From Gelatiniphilus marinus (GTDB lineage Bacteria; Bacteroidota; Bacteroidia; Flavobacteriales; Flavobacteriaceae), in the NCBI RefSeq assembly GCF_042678305.1, contig NZ_JBHUDT010000002.1: DNA of 64,000 bases. One strand, 5' to 3'. A program made the translations under genes and the position numbers. Positions 1 to 10,231 of this stretch are shown piece after piece. The notes under the pieces were generated by a model. That model was given only the letters and a program-made list of their open reading frames with translations, was not told the origin of the DNA and ran no database searches. The stretch's first letter is position 1, and each line of letters starts with the position of its first letter.

Positions 1-605
1 TCGAACAGGTAGTGGTTTGGTCTGCCACTGGGCCAGGGCTCGTGGTGTTCGCTGGCTTGCTGGTTAATGTTATAGGGCGTGCTAGCGGTAGTGTTGTACC
101 AATTAACATAGCGGTCGCGGCCATCTGGATTTAAGCAAGGGTCTATAATAACCACCGTGTTTTGCAACCAGTCTTGTTTTTCGGTTAAAAGTTTGTAAAG
201 TGTTTCCATGGCTGCCTCGGTGCTTGAAGCTTCGTTACCGTGCACGTTATAGCTTAACCATACAATGGCGATATCTGGGTTTGTTGGCTCACCATCAATT
301 ACCCCCGTGTTTTTTAGGTTGTTTTTACGAATGGTTTCAAGATTTTGCAGGTTTTCTTCTGAAGAGACATAAGCAACCATAAGAGATCTGCGCTCGTAAG
401 TTTCTCCATAATTTTCGAGTTTTACCTGTTTTGGAAGTTGCTTGGAAACCTGTTTAAAATAATCGACTACTTGGTGGTGTCTTGAAAATTGAGATCCCAA
501 AGGGTATCCTAAAAATTCTGAAGGCGATTGAAGGTCTTGCGCGTTAAATGGTAAGCTACATGCTAATAAGGCAAAAAAGAATAAACGGCTTAAATACTGT
601 TTCAT
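1..605 (-). CDS. M14-family zinc carboxypeptidase, N-terminal part (cut by window edge)
   Basis: The ATG at 605 opens a frame that runs off the left edge after 201 codons. Residues 1-22 form a signal peptide ending in FNA-Q, so the enzyme is exported. The sequence VHGNEASSTEA has the M14 zinc-binding pair H122 and E125, and NPDGRDRYVNWY (residues 159-170) is the family's substrate-binding Asn-Pro-Asp-Gly-Arg segment. The family removes C-terminal residues from peptides in the periplasm or outside the cell. The third zinc ligand and the catalytic Glu would lie beyond the window, so activity cannot be judged, and a C-terminal sorting tail cannot be excluded. The gene points away from the surface-protein block to its right. 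Confidence 0.9.
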   Translation of the reverse strand, partial: MKQYLSRLFFFALLACSLPFNAQDLQSPSEFLGYPLGSQFSRHHQVVDYFKQVSKQLPKQVKLENYGETYERRSLMVAYVSSEENLQNLETIRKNNLKNTGVIDGEPTNPDIAIVWLSYNVHGNEASSTEAAMETLYKLLTEKQDWLQNTVVIIDPCLNPDGRDRYVNWYNTTASTPYNINQQASEHHEPWPSGRPNHYLF

Positions 606-1112
606 GGAAAAAGGTAAATTAATTCGAGGGCTAATTTACTTAATTTATGCATCTGAGCCTAACATAAAGCCTTTGGCCATTTAAGAATATTATACCGTTA
701 AATAGGCCTGTGCTTTTATTACATTTGGTTTTTTTTGCAATAAAAGATCAATTAAAAAACTGTAATTTAAGCAATTGCTGTTTGGTATAAGATGTTTTTT
801 TATTGAAAATATGCTTGGTTTTTATCGGACAAAGCATGGACATAAGCAGATTTATTTTGTTTTATGTGCATTAGTAAATAGCTTAGCTAATGGACAGCAA
901 TGGCCAATATTCAACATGTTCATAAGTATTTTAGATGTGTTTTTTTAAAACTTTCAATTTAAAAGCAATTGTGTTTTTTATGGACAAGCCTGTTTTTAAT
1001 TGATGAACTTATAATTATAATAGGTGCTTTAAATGATTAAAATATAGATGTTTGTATTATTAAAGCCGAAATAGATTACGTGTCTATGTCAAAAAAAAAA
1101 ATAATAATTAAT
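606..1112. other. AT-rich intergenic region between divergent genes
   Basis: About 500 bases separate the divergent M14 peptidase and the beta-barrel gene, so promoters for both should lie here. I see no convincing ORF and no clean TTTG / TAnnTTTG pair. The word ATGGACA recurs near 834, 889 and 978 (and again near 1812, past the next gene), which could be chance in such AT-rich DNA. The length suggests regulatory content that I cannot resolve. Confidence 0.4.
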
Positions 1113-1757
1113 ATGAAAAAACAATTACTAGCATACCTTGTTTTTTTTACTGGTTTATCTTTATATAGCCAACAGTTGTACATGGAATATGGCTCGACAA
1201 TTTCTGCTTTCGATTACAAGAATTCTCAAGGACAACCGCTAGATAATTTATTGTCTAAGTCAAAATCTTATTTTGGCATGGGGTATAGACAGGTTGTTAA
1301 TAAGCAAAAAACCATGTTTATTTCTGCCGGTGTGTCTTACAACAATTATGGAGCCATAGGCAGCGAAAGCAGTGTGGACAATTTTTTTGCGTGGGACGTA
1401 AGCTATTTGGGTATTAAAGCAGGTTTGGACATCCGTTTGTTTCAATTGCAGGACTTGTTGTTTTTCGCTAATGCTTCGGTGGCTTCAGAATTTTTAATAC
1501 GGGGCAATCAAACCATAAACAACGATGTGTTTAATTTGGTAGGCGAAAAGGAGTTTAACAACAGCATTTTGTTTTTGCGAGCCGGTGTTGGGCTGCAATA
1601 TCCCATTTCAAACAGTACGGCCATTTATGCGGGATATACCTACGGAAAATCCGTATTGATTAGTAGTGGCGAAAATGCCGAAAAATTAAAACTAAGCGCC
1701 CATCAATTCGGTATTGGTTTTATTATAAACCTACCAAACTGTTTTTGCGATTTTTAG
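1113..1757 (+). CDS. Outer-membrane beta-barrel-like secreted protein
   Basis: An in-frame GTG at 1080 and an ATG at 1086 exist, but the ATG at 1113 begins a normal signal peptide (MKKQLLAYLVFF...LYSQQ), so I take it as the start, giving about 214 residues. After the signal there are alternating hydrophobic strands with aromatic ends (MEYGSTISAFDY, GMGYRQVV, FISAGVSYNNYG, GVGLQYPI, IYAGYTYG, HQFGIGFIINL), the pattern of a small 8-strand outer-membrane barrel of the porin_OMP_b-brl/PorT-like type. The last residues are LPNCFCDF; an aromatic C-terminus is usual for barrel assembly. It is the first plus-strand gene of a block of surface proteins. Specific function is unknown. Confidence 0.75.
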   Translation: MKKQLLAYLVFFTGLSLYSQQLYMEYGSTISAFDYKNSQGQPLDNLLSKSKSYFGMGYRQVVNKQKTMFISAGVSYNNYGAIGSESSVDNFFAWDVSYLGIKAGLDIRLFQLQDLLFFANASVASEFLIRGNQTINNDVFNLVGEKEFNNSILFLRAGVGLQYPISNSTAIYAGYTYGKSVLISSGENAEKLKLSAHQFGIGFIINLPNCFCDF

Positions 1758-1900
1758 CACAAGTGTTGCTAGCCAGTCGCTTAAATTGTAACGTTTTAGG
1801 GCTAGACAAATGATGGACAGGCTACTTAAAACCTAATTTTTGTTTTAAATTGCTAGTTAAATGTTACCCACAAAATATAATGTATTAAAGATTGAACCAA

Positions 1901-2422
1901 ATGAAATTATATGTTTTATTAGCTATTGTATTAAGTTTTGCTTTTTCTTTGGATGCGCAAAATTCTGCTAAATCGAGTTCTTATAATATTATACGAACTA
2001 ACTTGGGTGTTAGTGGTTCGTCGCACGCCGTGGTTACTAAAAAGGGAACATATTCAATAAGCCAAAGTGTTGGTCAGGCTAGTGTTATTGGTACATATTC
2101 TAACAACGGGTACTCTTTAAGGCAAGGGTATCAGCAACCTTTAAGTAAGATTAAAGTTAGGCTATTAGCTCAAAACAACGATTTAGCGGCAAATGTTTAT
2201 CCAAACCCATTCGAGCAATCGGTTTCAATCGCATTTGCCAAAAATACTGAAAAAGACATTTTGGTAAACGTTTTTAATCTTAACGGAAAGCTTATTTACT
2301 CAAAAACGTTTGCGCCTTCACAAAGAATTGATATACATTTTGATAATTTATCCAGCGGAACTTATTTGCTTAAAGCGCAATCAAACAACAAGTTGTTTCA
2401 TTCTAAACTCATAAAAAAATAA
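1901..2422 (+). CDS. Small secreted protein with T9SS type A sorting domain
   Basis: A TTG lies in frame at 1892, but the ATG at 1901 (MKLYVLLAIVLSFAF...LDAQN) gives a clean signal peptide and is preferred. The mature N-terminal part is only about 60 residues, containing SYSISQSVGQASVIGTY-like sequence, a segment often found directly before sorting tails in flavobacterial proteins. The C-terminal 75 residues are a type A T9SS domain: VYPNPF, then a VNVFNLNGKLIYSK strand, LSSGTYLLK, and terminal KLIKK. The protein should cross the outer membrane and be anchored or released. It lies 23 nt upstream of the fibre-like gene and is probably co-transcribed with it. Its role is unknown; a structural partner of the next two products is possible. 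Confidence 0.85.
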   Translation: MKLYVLLAIVLSFAFSLDAQNSAKSSSYNIIRTNLGVSGSSHAVVTKKGTYSISQSVGQASVIGTYSNNGYSLRQGYQQPLSKIKVRLLAQNNDLAANVYPNPFEQSVSIAFAKNTEKDILVNVFNLNGKLIYSKTFAPSQRIDIHFDNLSSGTYLLKAQSNNKLFHSKLIKK

Positions 2423-2445
2423 TTAGTAACAAAAAATAACCAACC

Positions 2446-4785
2446 ATGAAAAAGATAATTAGCTTAGTTTTATTTCTTGTTTTGTCCTTTAACAATTTTG
2501 CACAGACCGATGGTATTAGTTACCAAGCTATTATAATTGGTCCAGACGCTTTGGAGTTGCCCGGTGTAGATTCGCAAGGCAATTATTTACCAACCACAAC
2601 GGTAGATATCAGGTTTACCATTTTCGATTCTGGAAACCAAATTGAATTTCAAGAAGTACAAACCACAACAACCGATGAATTTGGAAGGATAAACCTAATA
2701 ATAGGAGCTGTTAAGCATGACGATTTCGAAAAGATAAGTTGGGACGGCACCCCCAAGGATTTAAAAGTGGACATCGATTTTAAAAACGGAAACAGTTTTG
2801 TTGATATGAGCAGGGAAGTGCTCACATTTGTGCCCTACGCATACCACAGAAATATAACCGCAACAGGTACTTTAACGGTTGATCAAGACTCGTTTTTAAA
2901 CCGAGAGCTTACCGTTAACGGGCCAACAAACTTAAATAGTACCCTTACGGTGCACGATGGTAATGAAACTTATTTATCAGGAAGGCTAGTGGTTGATAGT
3001 TTAGCAAATTTTAATAACGGATTAAATGTTAATAATAAGAGTATAACAAATTTATCGGGCGCTTTAATTGTTGGCGATTCTTTAACAGGACCACCTAATT
3101 GGGATGTAGATGCACCAACCATACTTAACGGAAGTTTAGAGGTTAAAGGCACATCAACTTTTGGAGCATTAGAATCCAGAACTTTAAAAGTTACCGATAG
3201 TACAGAATTAAAAGGCGCTGTACAAATACACTCTGAAAATAATCAAGTTAAAATTACTTCTACTTTAACAGGACCAGATTTAAATATAAATAGTTATCCT
3301 TTACTAGTAGAAGGTGGTAACCAAGGTATAGCTATACGAGTCAATGCAAATGGAGCTAGGAATGCTAATAATTTTGTGTCGTTTTGGGATGAAACTTCTG
3401 TAGACCAAGACCCATACCAACCAACACTTTTAAATGCAGCGATACGAGAAATGTTTGATTTATTTGGTATAGACGATACGGGAATATTTGATGGATTTAG
3501 TAAAAATGCTGAACCTGGTGCAAATACAATATCTGGTGTAAGATTACCAGATACTCAAGGTCCAATGCTTTGGGGAAGAATTGAAGGTGAAACAAATCCA
3601 AATGAATTTGTCAATAATGCCGATTATAACTTAGATCAATTAGGCTCTGTTTATGATTTTGCAGATGGAACTTTAGATTTAGCTTGGGAAATAACGGATC
3701 TTTCTAAGGCCACTTTTAGAGTAACTGCCGCATCTACTAGTAGTACGTTTTGTGCAGGTATTGGAGGCTGCTTTACGGCTCCAATACCATCATTAATTAT
3801 TTCAGAGTCATCTTCGTTGGCTTTACAAATATTAAAAGTTACAGCTGCCACACTTAATCAAGTTTTTGCATCTTACACGCTAAATACGTTTTATGATAAT
3901 AAAAATAGATATCGTGGTGTGTCATATGCTTCAGGAGCTGGAGATTATGCAGAATACTTACTTAGAGAAGATATTAGCGAAAAAATGAGTTATGGTGATA
4001 TTGTAGGTGTTAGAGGAGGTAAGATATCAAAAAACACTTCTGGTGCAGAACGCATGATGGTAATCTCTTATAAACCAGCAGTTTTAGGGGCTTTGCCTCA
4101 AAAAAATCAAGAACAATTTTTTGAAAAAGTAGCCTTTATGGGGCAAGTGCCTGTTAAAATTATAGGTGTTGTAAACGTTGGAGATTATATAGTTCCTTCT
4201 GGAGGTAATAATGGAGTAGGCATAGCAATATCACCTAAGAATTTAACTGCAAAAGATGTTAAAAACATTGTTGGTGTAGCTTGGGAAGCATCAGACAACA
4301 AATTTGGCTATAACCTAATTAATACTGCCGTTGGTATAAACAATAATGATAATAACCCCATTGTTGAAAAATTGGAAGAACAAGTTACAGAACAACAAAA
4401 ACAAATAAAAAACCTTAACGATTTATTGCTAAAAACAATTGCAAGAATAGATGCAATTGAAAATGGAGAAACTTTAACAAGTTATGATAACCATACCGCT
4501 AAAAATTATGAAAACTCTAAAGGAAATGTAGATTATTATGGGCGTAAGTATGAAATAAAAGAAGGATTTATTTACTATGAATTGTCAGATAATGATGTAG
4601 ATGAAGCTTTAAAACTTGCAGAAAAAACTCTAAAAAATCTGGGGGCAACTAAAATGCAAAATTATGTCTTAAAAAAAATAAAAGAAGATCCAGAATTTAA
4701 GCAAAAGTTTGTTGCTAAGCTAAAAGACGCATTTAAAACACAGATACATTTCCATAAAGAAGTTAACGAAAAAGCAGGACACTAA
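2446..4785 (+). CDS. Large secreted fibre-like protein with C-terminal coiled coil
   Basis: This 779-residue protein has a signal peptide (MKKIISLVLFLVLSFNNFAQ). Residues about 23-135 resemble the N-terminal module of many Bacteroidota secreted fibre proteins (ISYQAII...DIRFTIFD...VPYAYH). Residues about 135-270 hold repeated short beta units of the pattern LTV(D/N)...NLNSTLTV, LRVVDSL-like, ALIVGDS. Around 497-640 there is a segment beginning GDYAEYLL, with YGDIVGVRGGKI and VPVKIIGVVNVGDYIVPS; this recalls the end domains of phage-tail and intramolecular-chaperone (Peptidase_G2-like) fibre proteins. Residues about 640-670 are a predicted coiled coil (EKLEEQVTEQQKQIKNL). No T9SS tail is visible, unlike its neighbours. 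It lies 31 nt before the LRR giant. The domain assignment is inference. Confidence 0.75.
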   Translation: MKKIISLVLFLVLSFNNFAQTDGISYQAIIIGPDALELPGVDSQGNYLPTTTVDIRFTIFDSGNQIEFQEVQTTTTDEFGRINLIIGAVKHDDFEKISWDGTPKDLKVDIDFKNGNSFVDMSREVLTFVPYAYHRNITATGTLTVDQDSFLNRELTVNGPTNLNSTLTVHDGNETYLSGRLVVDSLANFNNGLNVNNKSITNLSGALIVGDSLTGPPNWDVDAPTILNGSLEVKGTSTFGALESRTLKVTDSTELKGAVQIHSENNQVKITSTLTGPDLNINSYPLLVEGGNQGIAIRVNANGARNANNFVSFWDETSVDQDPYQPTLLNAAIREMFDLFGIDDTGIFDGFSKNAEPGANTISGVRLPDTQGPMLWGRIEGETNPNEFVNNADYNLDQLGSVYDFADGTLDLAWEITDLSKATFRVTAASTSSTFCAGIGGCFTAPIPSLIISESSSLALQILKVTAATLNQVFASYTLNTFYDNKNRYRGVSYASGAGDYAEYLLREDISEKMSYGDIVGVRGGKISKNTSGAERMMVISYKPAVLGALPQKNQEQFFEKVAFMGQVPVKIIGVVNVGDYIVPSGGNNGVGIAISPKNLTAKDVKNIVGVAWEASDNKFGYNLINTAVGINNNDNNPIVEKLEEQVTEQQKQIKNLNDLLLKTIARIDAIENGETLTSYDNHTAKNYENSKGNVDYYGRKYEIKEGFIYYELSDNDVDEALKLAEKTLKNLGATKMQNYVLKKIKEDPEFKQKFVAKLKDAFKTQIHFHKEVNEKAGH

Positions 4786-4816
4786 TAGTTCTCTAGAGTT
4801 AATTAATAACAGTGTT

Positions 4817-7800
4817 ATGAAGAATAATATTCTAGTATTAATTTTACTGTTTGCGTACTCATTTTTAGAGGCTCAAACAACAGCCGTACCAGACGCTAAC
4901 TTTGAAGATTACCTTGAAACTCACAATGCCAATGGAGGTTTAGTTAATATAGGTGATGATGATAGTATGGGCGACGGTATAGCTAATAATGGTAGTGTTT
5001 TTACTGATAGGATTACTAGTGTTAGATCGCTTATTATAAACGATATGGCTATTAGTGATTTAACTGGTATTGAGGCTTTTAATAGTTTAGAAACATTAAT
5101 TTGTAGTAATAATAAATTAACTTCTTTAAATGTTTCGAATAATAATAATCTGCAAACATTATTGTGTGGTGCTAATCAATTAACTGCTTTAGATGTATCA
5201 TCAAATTTAAATTTAGAAGATATAGATTGTTCTAGCAATCAAATTTTAACACTAGAAGTAACTAATAATTCATTGTTAAAAAAATTAAACACTTCTAATA
5301 ATAGAATAACTGTTATTGATGTGAGTCAAAATGCAAGTTTAACTTCTTTATCAATTTCAAATAATAGGATAAATAGTTTAGATGTAAGTAATAATACCAA
5401 TTTAGAAAGTCTTTTTTGCGCATCAAACCAACTAACAAATTTAGATTTAGTTTCAAATACCAATTTAAAAATATTAGATGCTTCAAATAATCAAATAACT
5501 ACTTTGGACTTAACTACAATTAACACAGTTGTTTGTCCAGACCCACAAACCAATCCTGTAACGGTTTGTCAAGGTGCGTCTTCAATAAATGTATCCAACA
5601 ATCAACTTTCATCTTTAATTGTAGCTAACGGTTTTAATGATTTGGTTGCAACTTTTAAATCAGAAAACAACCCCGATTTATTTTGTGTTCAAGTAGATTC
5701 GGGCTTTACCCCAAATGTAAATTGGGCAAAAGATGATTGGACCTATTATGCCGAAACTACATGTGCAGATATTTATACTTATGTACCCGATGACAATTTT
5801 GAAACTTACCTTGAAGCCAACGGGTTGGGAGATGGCATTAATAACAATAATTTAGTGCTAACATCGGTAATTAGCAGTGAATTGATACTAAATATTTCAA
5901 ATCAGAATATAGATAATTTAACAGGAATTGAAGATTTTACCGCATTACAAATCCTTAATTGCAGTACTAATAATTTAGATGAAATCGATCTTTCCAATAA
6001 CACGGAGTTAATAAATTTAAATGCTTCAAATAATAACTTAACAAGTATCGATTTAAGTAATAATGCTAATATATCTATGCTTGATGTGTCTAATAACACA
6101 CTGTTTAATTTAGATGTAAACAATAACCTTGCCATCGCCAGTTTAAACTGCTCGAATAACAATATTCAATCATTAAACCTAAGTAATCATTCAGCTTTAA
6201 CAGATTTTAATTGCGATTTCAATGTCTTAGAGGTTTTAAATTTACGAAACGGCCAAAACGCAAACCTTGCTAATTTTACTGCTATAAACAATGCAAGCCT
6301 ATCTTGTATCGAAACAGATACCGGTACTGTACCCGCTGGTGTAACTTGGAATGTTGATGCAACAGCGTCTTATGCTGTAAATTGCGGTACTTATGTGCCA
6401 GATGATGCTTTTGAGAACTACCTTGAAACCAATGGGTTAGGTGATGGTGTTGCAAATAATAATTATGTCTCTACAGCAAGTGCCACGGCTTTTACAGGTA
6501 CCCTTAATATTGCTGGTTTAGGAATTACCGATTTAACGGGTATTCAAGACTTTGTGGCTTTTACGGTTTTAAACTGCGCTAATAACAATATTACAACATT
6601 AAATCTTAGTTCAAATATGGCATTAACAAGCATTACTTGCAACAATAATGCTCTGGAATTTGTAGATATTAGAAACGGAAATAACACAAATACAACCGTA
6701 TTTAACGCAACAAATAACCCCAATTTGTATTGTATAAATGCAGATGCTGCTGTAATAGGAAATATTCCTGCGGGTTGGACCATAGACCCCGTGGCCAGTT
6801 ATAATGCCGATTGTGAAAACAATAGGTTTACACCCATTCCCGATGCTAATTTTGAACAGGCCTTAGTTGATTTGGGCATAGATTCTGGCGCATTGGATGG
6901 TCAAGTACTAACAGCAAACATAGAGTACGTAAGAACGTTAAACGTAAGTGGGAAAAATATTGAAAACCTTGAGGGCATTAAAGCATTTTTATCGTTAATA
7001 GAGCTGGATTGTAGCAGTAATTACTTAAACGAATTAGATGTAAGCGGTATGCTAAACTTACAAAACCTGTTCTGCGGCTCAAATTATTTTTTAACCAATA
7101 ATCCCGCCAACACAAATGGCCTGCTAAATACTTCTGGAACTGTTAGTTTAACAAAACTATTTTGTTCAAACAATAATTTAGCTGATTTAAATATTGCATT
7201 AAACTCCAATTTGGAAGAACTTGATTGTTCAAACAATGATTTAACGGTTTTAGATATTAGCAATACCAATAATTTGATAGAAGTTAATTGTAACAGTAAC
7301 CAAATAACTAATTTGATTACCGCTACAGTTAACAACAATTCATTAATTAAAATGAGTTGTTCTAGTAACAATTTGAATTCGCTATTAGTAACAAATTATT
7401 TAGCATTAACCACTTTAAATTGCAGATCTAATACCTTAACACAACTTGATATTACTTCAAATGGTGCTTTGGAAGTTTTAGATTTTTCTAATAACGAATT
7501 GTCCAATATCAATTTATCTGCCAATACCAATTTAATCGCGCTCTCGGGTTCGCAAAACCAGTTAACAGGCATAAACAATTTGTCTTCGGCCGCTTTGGAA
7601 ACTTTAATTTTAGACAACAATCAAATCAATCAGCTTTCAACCGTTTTAAGTAATTTGCCAGCCCTTAAGTATGTGTCTGTTGGCAGCAATAAACTTACAG
7701 AATTAGACCTAAATACCAACACGGATTTAATCGAAATTAACTTAAGCAACAACCAATTAACGACTGTTCAATTGTCTTCCAATCTAAATCAGCTTAAAAC

Positions 7801-10231
7801 CTTTAATTGCAGCGATAATGAAATTGCGGGCAATATCGATTTAACAACAATGGGCACCGGGGCTTGTCCAGCGCAAAACCAAAATAACCCTTTAGATTTT
7901 TGTCCAAATGAAATCACCATTAATGTATCCGGTAATCAATTAGAATTCGTCAACATCCAAAACGGAATAAATAGTGATATTACTAGTTTTAACGCTTCCA
8001 ACAATCCGCAGCTTACCTGTGTGCAAGTCGATGATGTAAATACTATTGGGGCAAATTGGTTTAAAGATGCAACAACCACTTACAGTATAGATTGCCATTT
8101 TGGTGAGACCTACGTGCCCGACGATAATTTTGAGCAGGCTTTAATTGCTTTAGGTTTCGATTCTGGTGCTTTAGACGATTATGTGTTAACAGCAACTATA
8201 GAAGTTTTAACCAATTTAAATATTAACGGACAAAATATATCAGATTTAACAGGAATTGAAGATTTTACAGCATTGCAGAATCTGGATTTTTCAAACAATG
8301 CAATCAGTTCGGTTGATTTAAGCCAAAACACTAATTTAATTCAAATTAACTGTTCTAATAACTCAATAACTAGTTTAGATTTAACCAATAATACTAATGT
8401 TATTGATGTAAATATCGCTAATAATGCTTTTACAGGATTTGATACGAGTTTAATTGCTATGCTTCAAATTTTCAATTGCGATTTCAATCAAATTATAGAA
8501 TTAAATTTTCAGCAAAATACGGCACTTTCAAGTTTAAGTTGTCGGTCTAATCTTTTGGAAAGTTTAAATCTTAAAAACGGCCAAAACCCAAATCTTGTTA
8601 ACTTAAATGCTCAAAATAACCCTAATTTAACTTGTATAGAAACAGAGACGGGAGCTGCTCCAAACGGTGTAACTTGGTTAAAAGATACTACCGCAAATTA
8701 TGCTGTAGATTGCTTTTACGGGCAAACCTTTGTGCCCGACGATAATTTCGAGCAAGCCTTAATCGATCTGGGTTACGACGATGTTTTAAACGATTATGTG
8801 TTAACGGCCAATATAGAAAACGTTACTGTTTTAAATGTTGGCAATCAAAATATTTTGGATTTAACAGGAATTGAGGGGTTTACCAATATTACCAACCTAA
8901 ATTTTGAAGGCAACGCTGTAGCACAGATCGATTTAAGTGCAAACACTTCTTTGCAAAATATAAATGCAGCGGGCAATGCGCTAAGTGCTATAGATGTGTC
9001 TATGCTTCCCAATGTAATTGCCTTAAACGTATCAAACAATAGTTTGGCTCAAATTAGTTTGAATGCAAACACAAGCTTGCTTAATTTGGATGTTTCGGCA
9101 AATATGCTCACCCAACTAAATGTTGATGCTTTGCTAAATTTAAGAACTTTAAACTGCTCGAATAACCAGTTGGACGCGCTCCAGGTGGTTTTAAACCCCA
9201 ATTTAGAAAATTTGTTCTGTCAATCCAATCTTTTTGTAAGCGATCAATTAAATATTAAAAACGGAAACAACCAAAACCTTAAACAATTTAACGCTACAAA
9301 CAATCCGCTTTTAATCTGTATTTTGGTAGATAATCCGGTTGAGGTAATTACAAACGCCAACGGCACGTACAATAACTGGTTTAAAGATAGCACAGCAAAT
9401 TACCAAACTATTTGCACCGATGCCGACAACGATGGTGTTGCAAATGCAGACGACCAATGCCCAAACACACCCTTTGGCGATGCCGTAGATTTGTTTGGCT
9501 GCAGTATTTTAAACCTGCCCAACAACAATTTTACCATACTAATTACCAGCGAAACCTGTTTAAATAATAACGACGGAAAGATTAATATTAAAACCCTGGA
9601 GTATTATACTTATACCGCTACCTTAACTAAAGAAGATTTCTCGAAAACCTACAATTTTACCAACGAAATAGATATTTTAAACCTGTTGGCAGGAACTTAC
9701 ACGCTTTGCATTACTATAGAACAATACCCTAATTTCGAAACCTGTTACAACCTTGTAATTAACCAACCCGAACCTTTACAGGTCTCAACAGGAAAAAGTA
9801 CCGATGGTAAAAAAGTTACAATTAATCTCTCTGGAAGCACCAGTTATAATATTGATTTAAACGGATTGCAGTTTACCACTAATAACCCTAAAGTTTCGTT
9901 AGGTTTAAAAAACGGCGTAAATAGTTTAAAGGTTAGCACCGATGAAGATTGCCAAGGTGTTTACCAAGAAAATATTTTGGTGTCCGATGCTGTTTTTGCT
10001 CACCCAAATCCATTTCAAAATAAAGTTAACATACATTTAGGAAACCTTGACAAAGCGAATTTATTGTTGAAAATTTACTCTTATTTGGGGCAAAACGTAT
10101 ATTCCAAAACATGGGTCAATCATAAAAATAACACTTTGGATATTGATACAAGCAATTTATCGGTTGGCGTTTACACGGTTTTTGTAAAAGACAAATCATC
10201 GGTATCAACATTTAAAATCGTAAAAAAATGA
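4817..10231 (+). CDS. Giant leucine-rich-repeat surface protein with T9SS type A sorting domain
   Basis: The protein has 1,804 residues and a signal peptide (residues 1-19). It is built from six modules, each opening with (V/I)PD-x-x-FE near residues 24, 323, 527, 673, 1100 and 1306, followed by a region like LTGIEDFTALQ and then tandem LRRs of about 21 residues with the pattern LxxLxCSNNxLTxLDLSxNxxL. Most modules close with a NNPxLxCIxxD cap ending in a tryptophan-containing WxKD segment. A thrombospondin type 3-like calcium motif (DADNDGVANADDQCP) sits near residue 1535. The C-terminal ~80 residues are a type A sorting domain (HPNPFQNKVNI ... LSVGVYTVFV ... KIVKK). Such LRR proteins usually bind proteins or glycans outside the cell; the ligand here is unknown. 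The last four bases overlap the next gene. Confidence 0.92.
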   Translation: MKNNILVLILLFAYSFLEAQTTAVPDANFEDYLETHNANGGLVNIGDDDSMGDGIANNGSVFTDRITSVRSLIINDMAISDLTGIEAFNSLETLICSNNKLTSLNVSNNNNLQTLLCGANQLTALDVSSNLNLEDIDCSSNQILTLEVTNNSLLKKLNTSNNRITVIDVSQNASLTSLSISNNRINSLDVSNNTNLESLFCASNQLTNLDLVSNTNLKILDASNNQITTLDLTTINTVVCPDPQTNPVTVCQGASSINVSNNQLSSLIVANGFNDLVATFKSENNPDLFCVQVDSGFTPNVNWAKDDWTYYAETTCADIYTYVPDDNFETYLEANGLGDGINNNNLVLTSVISSELILNISNQNIDNLTGIEDFTALQILNCSTNNLDEIDLSNNTELINLNASNNNLTSIDLSNNANISMLDVSNNTLFNLDVNNNLAIASLNCSNNNIQSLNLSNHSALTDFNCDFNVLEVLNLRNGQNANLANFTAINNASLSCIETDTGTVPAGVTWNVDATASYAVNCGTYVPDDAFENYLETNGLGDGVANNNYVSTASATAFTGTLNIAGLGITDLTGIQDFVAFTVLNCANNNITTLNLSSNMALTSITCNNNALEFVDIRNGNNTNTTVFNATNNPNLYCINADAAVIGNIPAGWTIDPVASYNADCENNRFTPIPDANFEQALVDLGIDSGALDGQVLTANIEYVRTLNVSGKNIENLEGIKAFLSLIELDCSSNYLNELDVSGMLNLQNLFCGSNYFLTNNPANTNGLLNTSGTVSLTKLFCSNNNLADLNIALNSNLEELDCSNNDLTVLDISNTNNLIEVNCNSNQITNLITATVNNNSLIKMSCSSNNLNSLLVTNYLALTTLNCRSNTLTQLDITSNGALEVLDFSNNELSNINLSANTNLIALSGSQNQLTGINNLSSAALETLILDNNQINQLSTVLSNLPALKYVSVGSNKLTELDLNTNTDLIEINLSNNQLTTVQLSSNLNQLKTFNCSDNEIAGNIDLTTMGTGACPAQNQNNPLDFCPNEITINVSGNQLEFVNIQNGINSDITSFNASNNPQLTCVQVDDVNTIGANWFKDATTTYSIDCHFGETYVPDDNFEQALIALGFDSGALDDYVLTATIEVLTNLNINGQNISDLTGIEDFTALQNLDFSNNAISSVDLSQNTNLIQINCSNNSITSLDLTNNTNVIDVNIANNAFTGFDTSLIAMLQIFNCDFNQIIELNFQQNTALSSLSCRSNLLESLNLKNGQNPNLVNLNAQNNPNLTCIETETGAAPNGVTWLKDTTANYAVDCFYGQTFVPDDNFEQALIDLGYDDVLNDYVLTANIENVTVLNVGNQNILDLTGIEGFTNITNLNFEGNAVAQIDLSANTSLQNINAAGNALSAIDVSMLPNVIALNVSNNSLAQISLNANTSLLNLDVSANMLTQLNVDALLNLRTLNCSNNQLDALQVVLNPNLENLFCQSNLFVSDQLNIKNGNNQNLKQFNATNNPLLICILVDNPVEVITNANGTYNNWFKDSTANYQTICTDADNDGVANADDQCPNTPFGDAVDLFGCSILNLPNNNFTILITSETCLNNNDGKINIKTLEYYTYTATLTKEDFSKTYNFTNEIDILNLLAGTYTLCITIEQYPNFETCYNLVINQPEPLQVSTGKSTDGKKVTINLSGSTSYNIDLNGLQFTTNNPKVSLGLKNGVNSLKVSTDEDCQGVYQENILVSDAVFAHPNPFQNKVNIHLGNLDKANLLLKIYSYLGQNVYSKTWVNHKNNTLDIDTSNLSVGVYTVFVKDKSSVSTFKIVKK

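Noticed and set aside
4817..10231. CRISPR-like regular repeats
   Set aside because: The periodicity of about 63 nt is that of LRR codons within an intact gene; no identical repeats with unique spacers.
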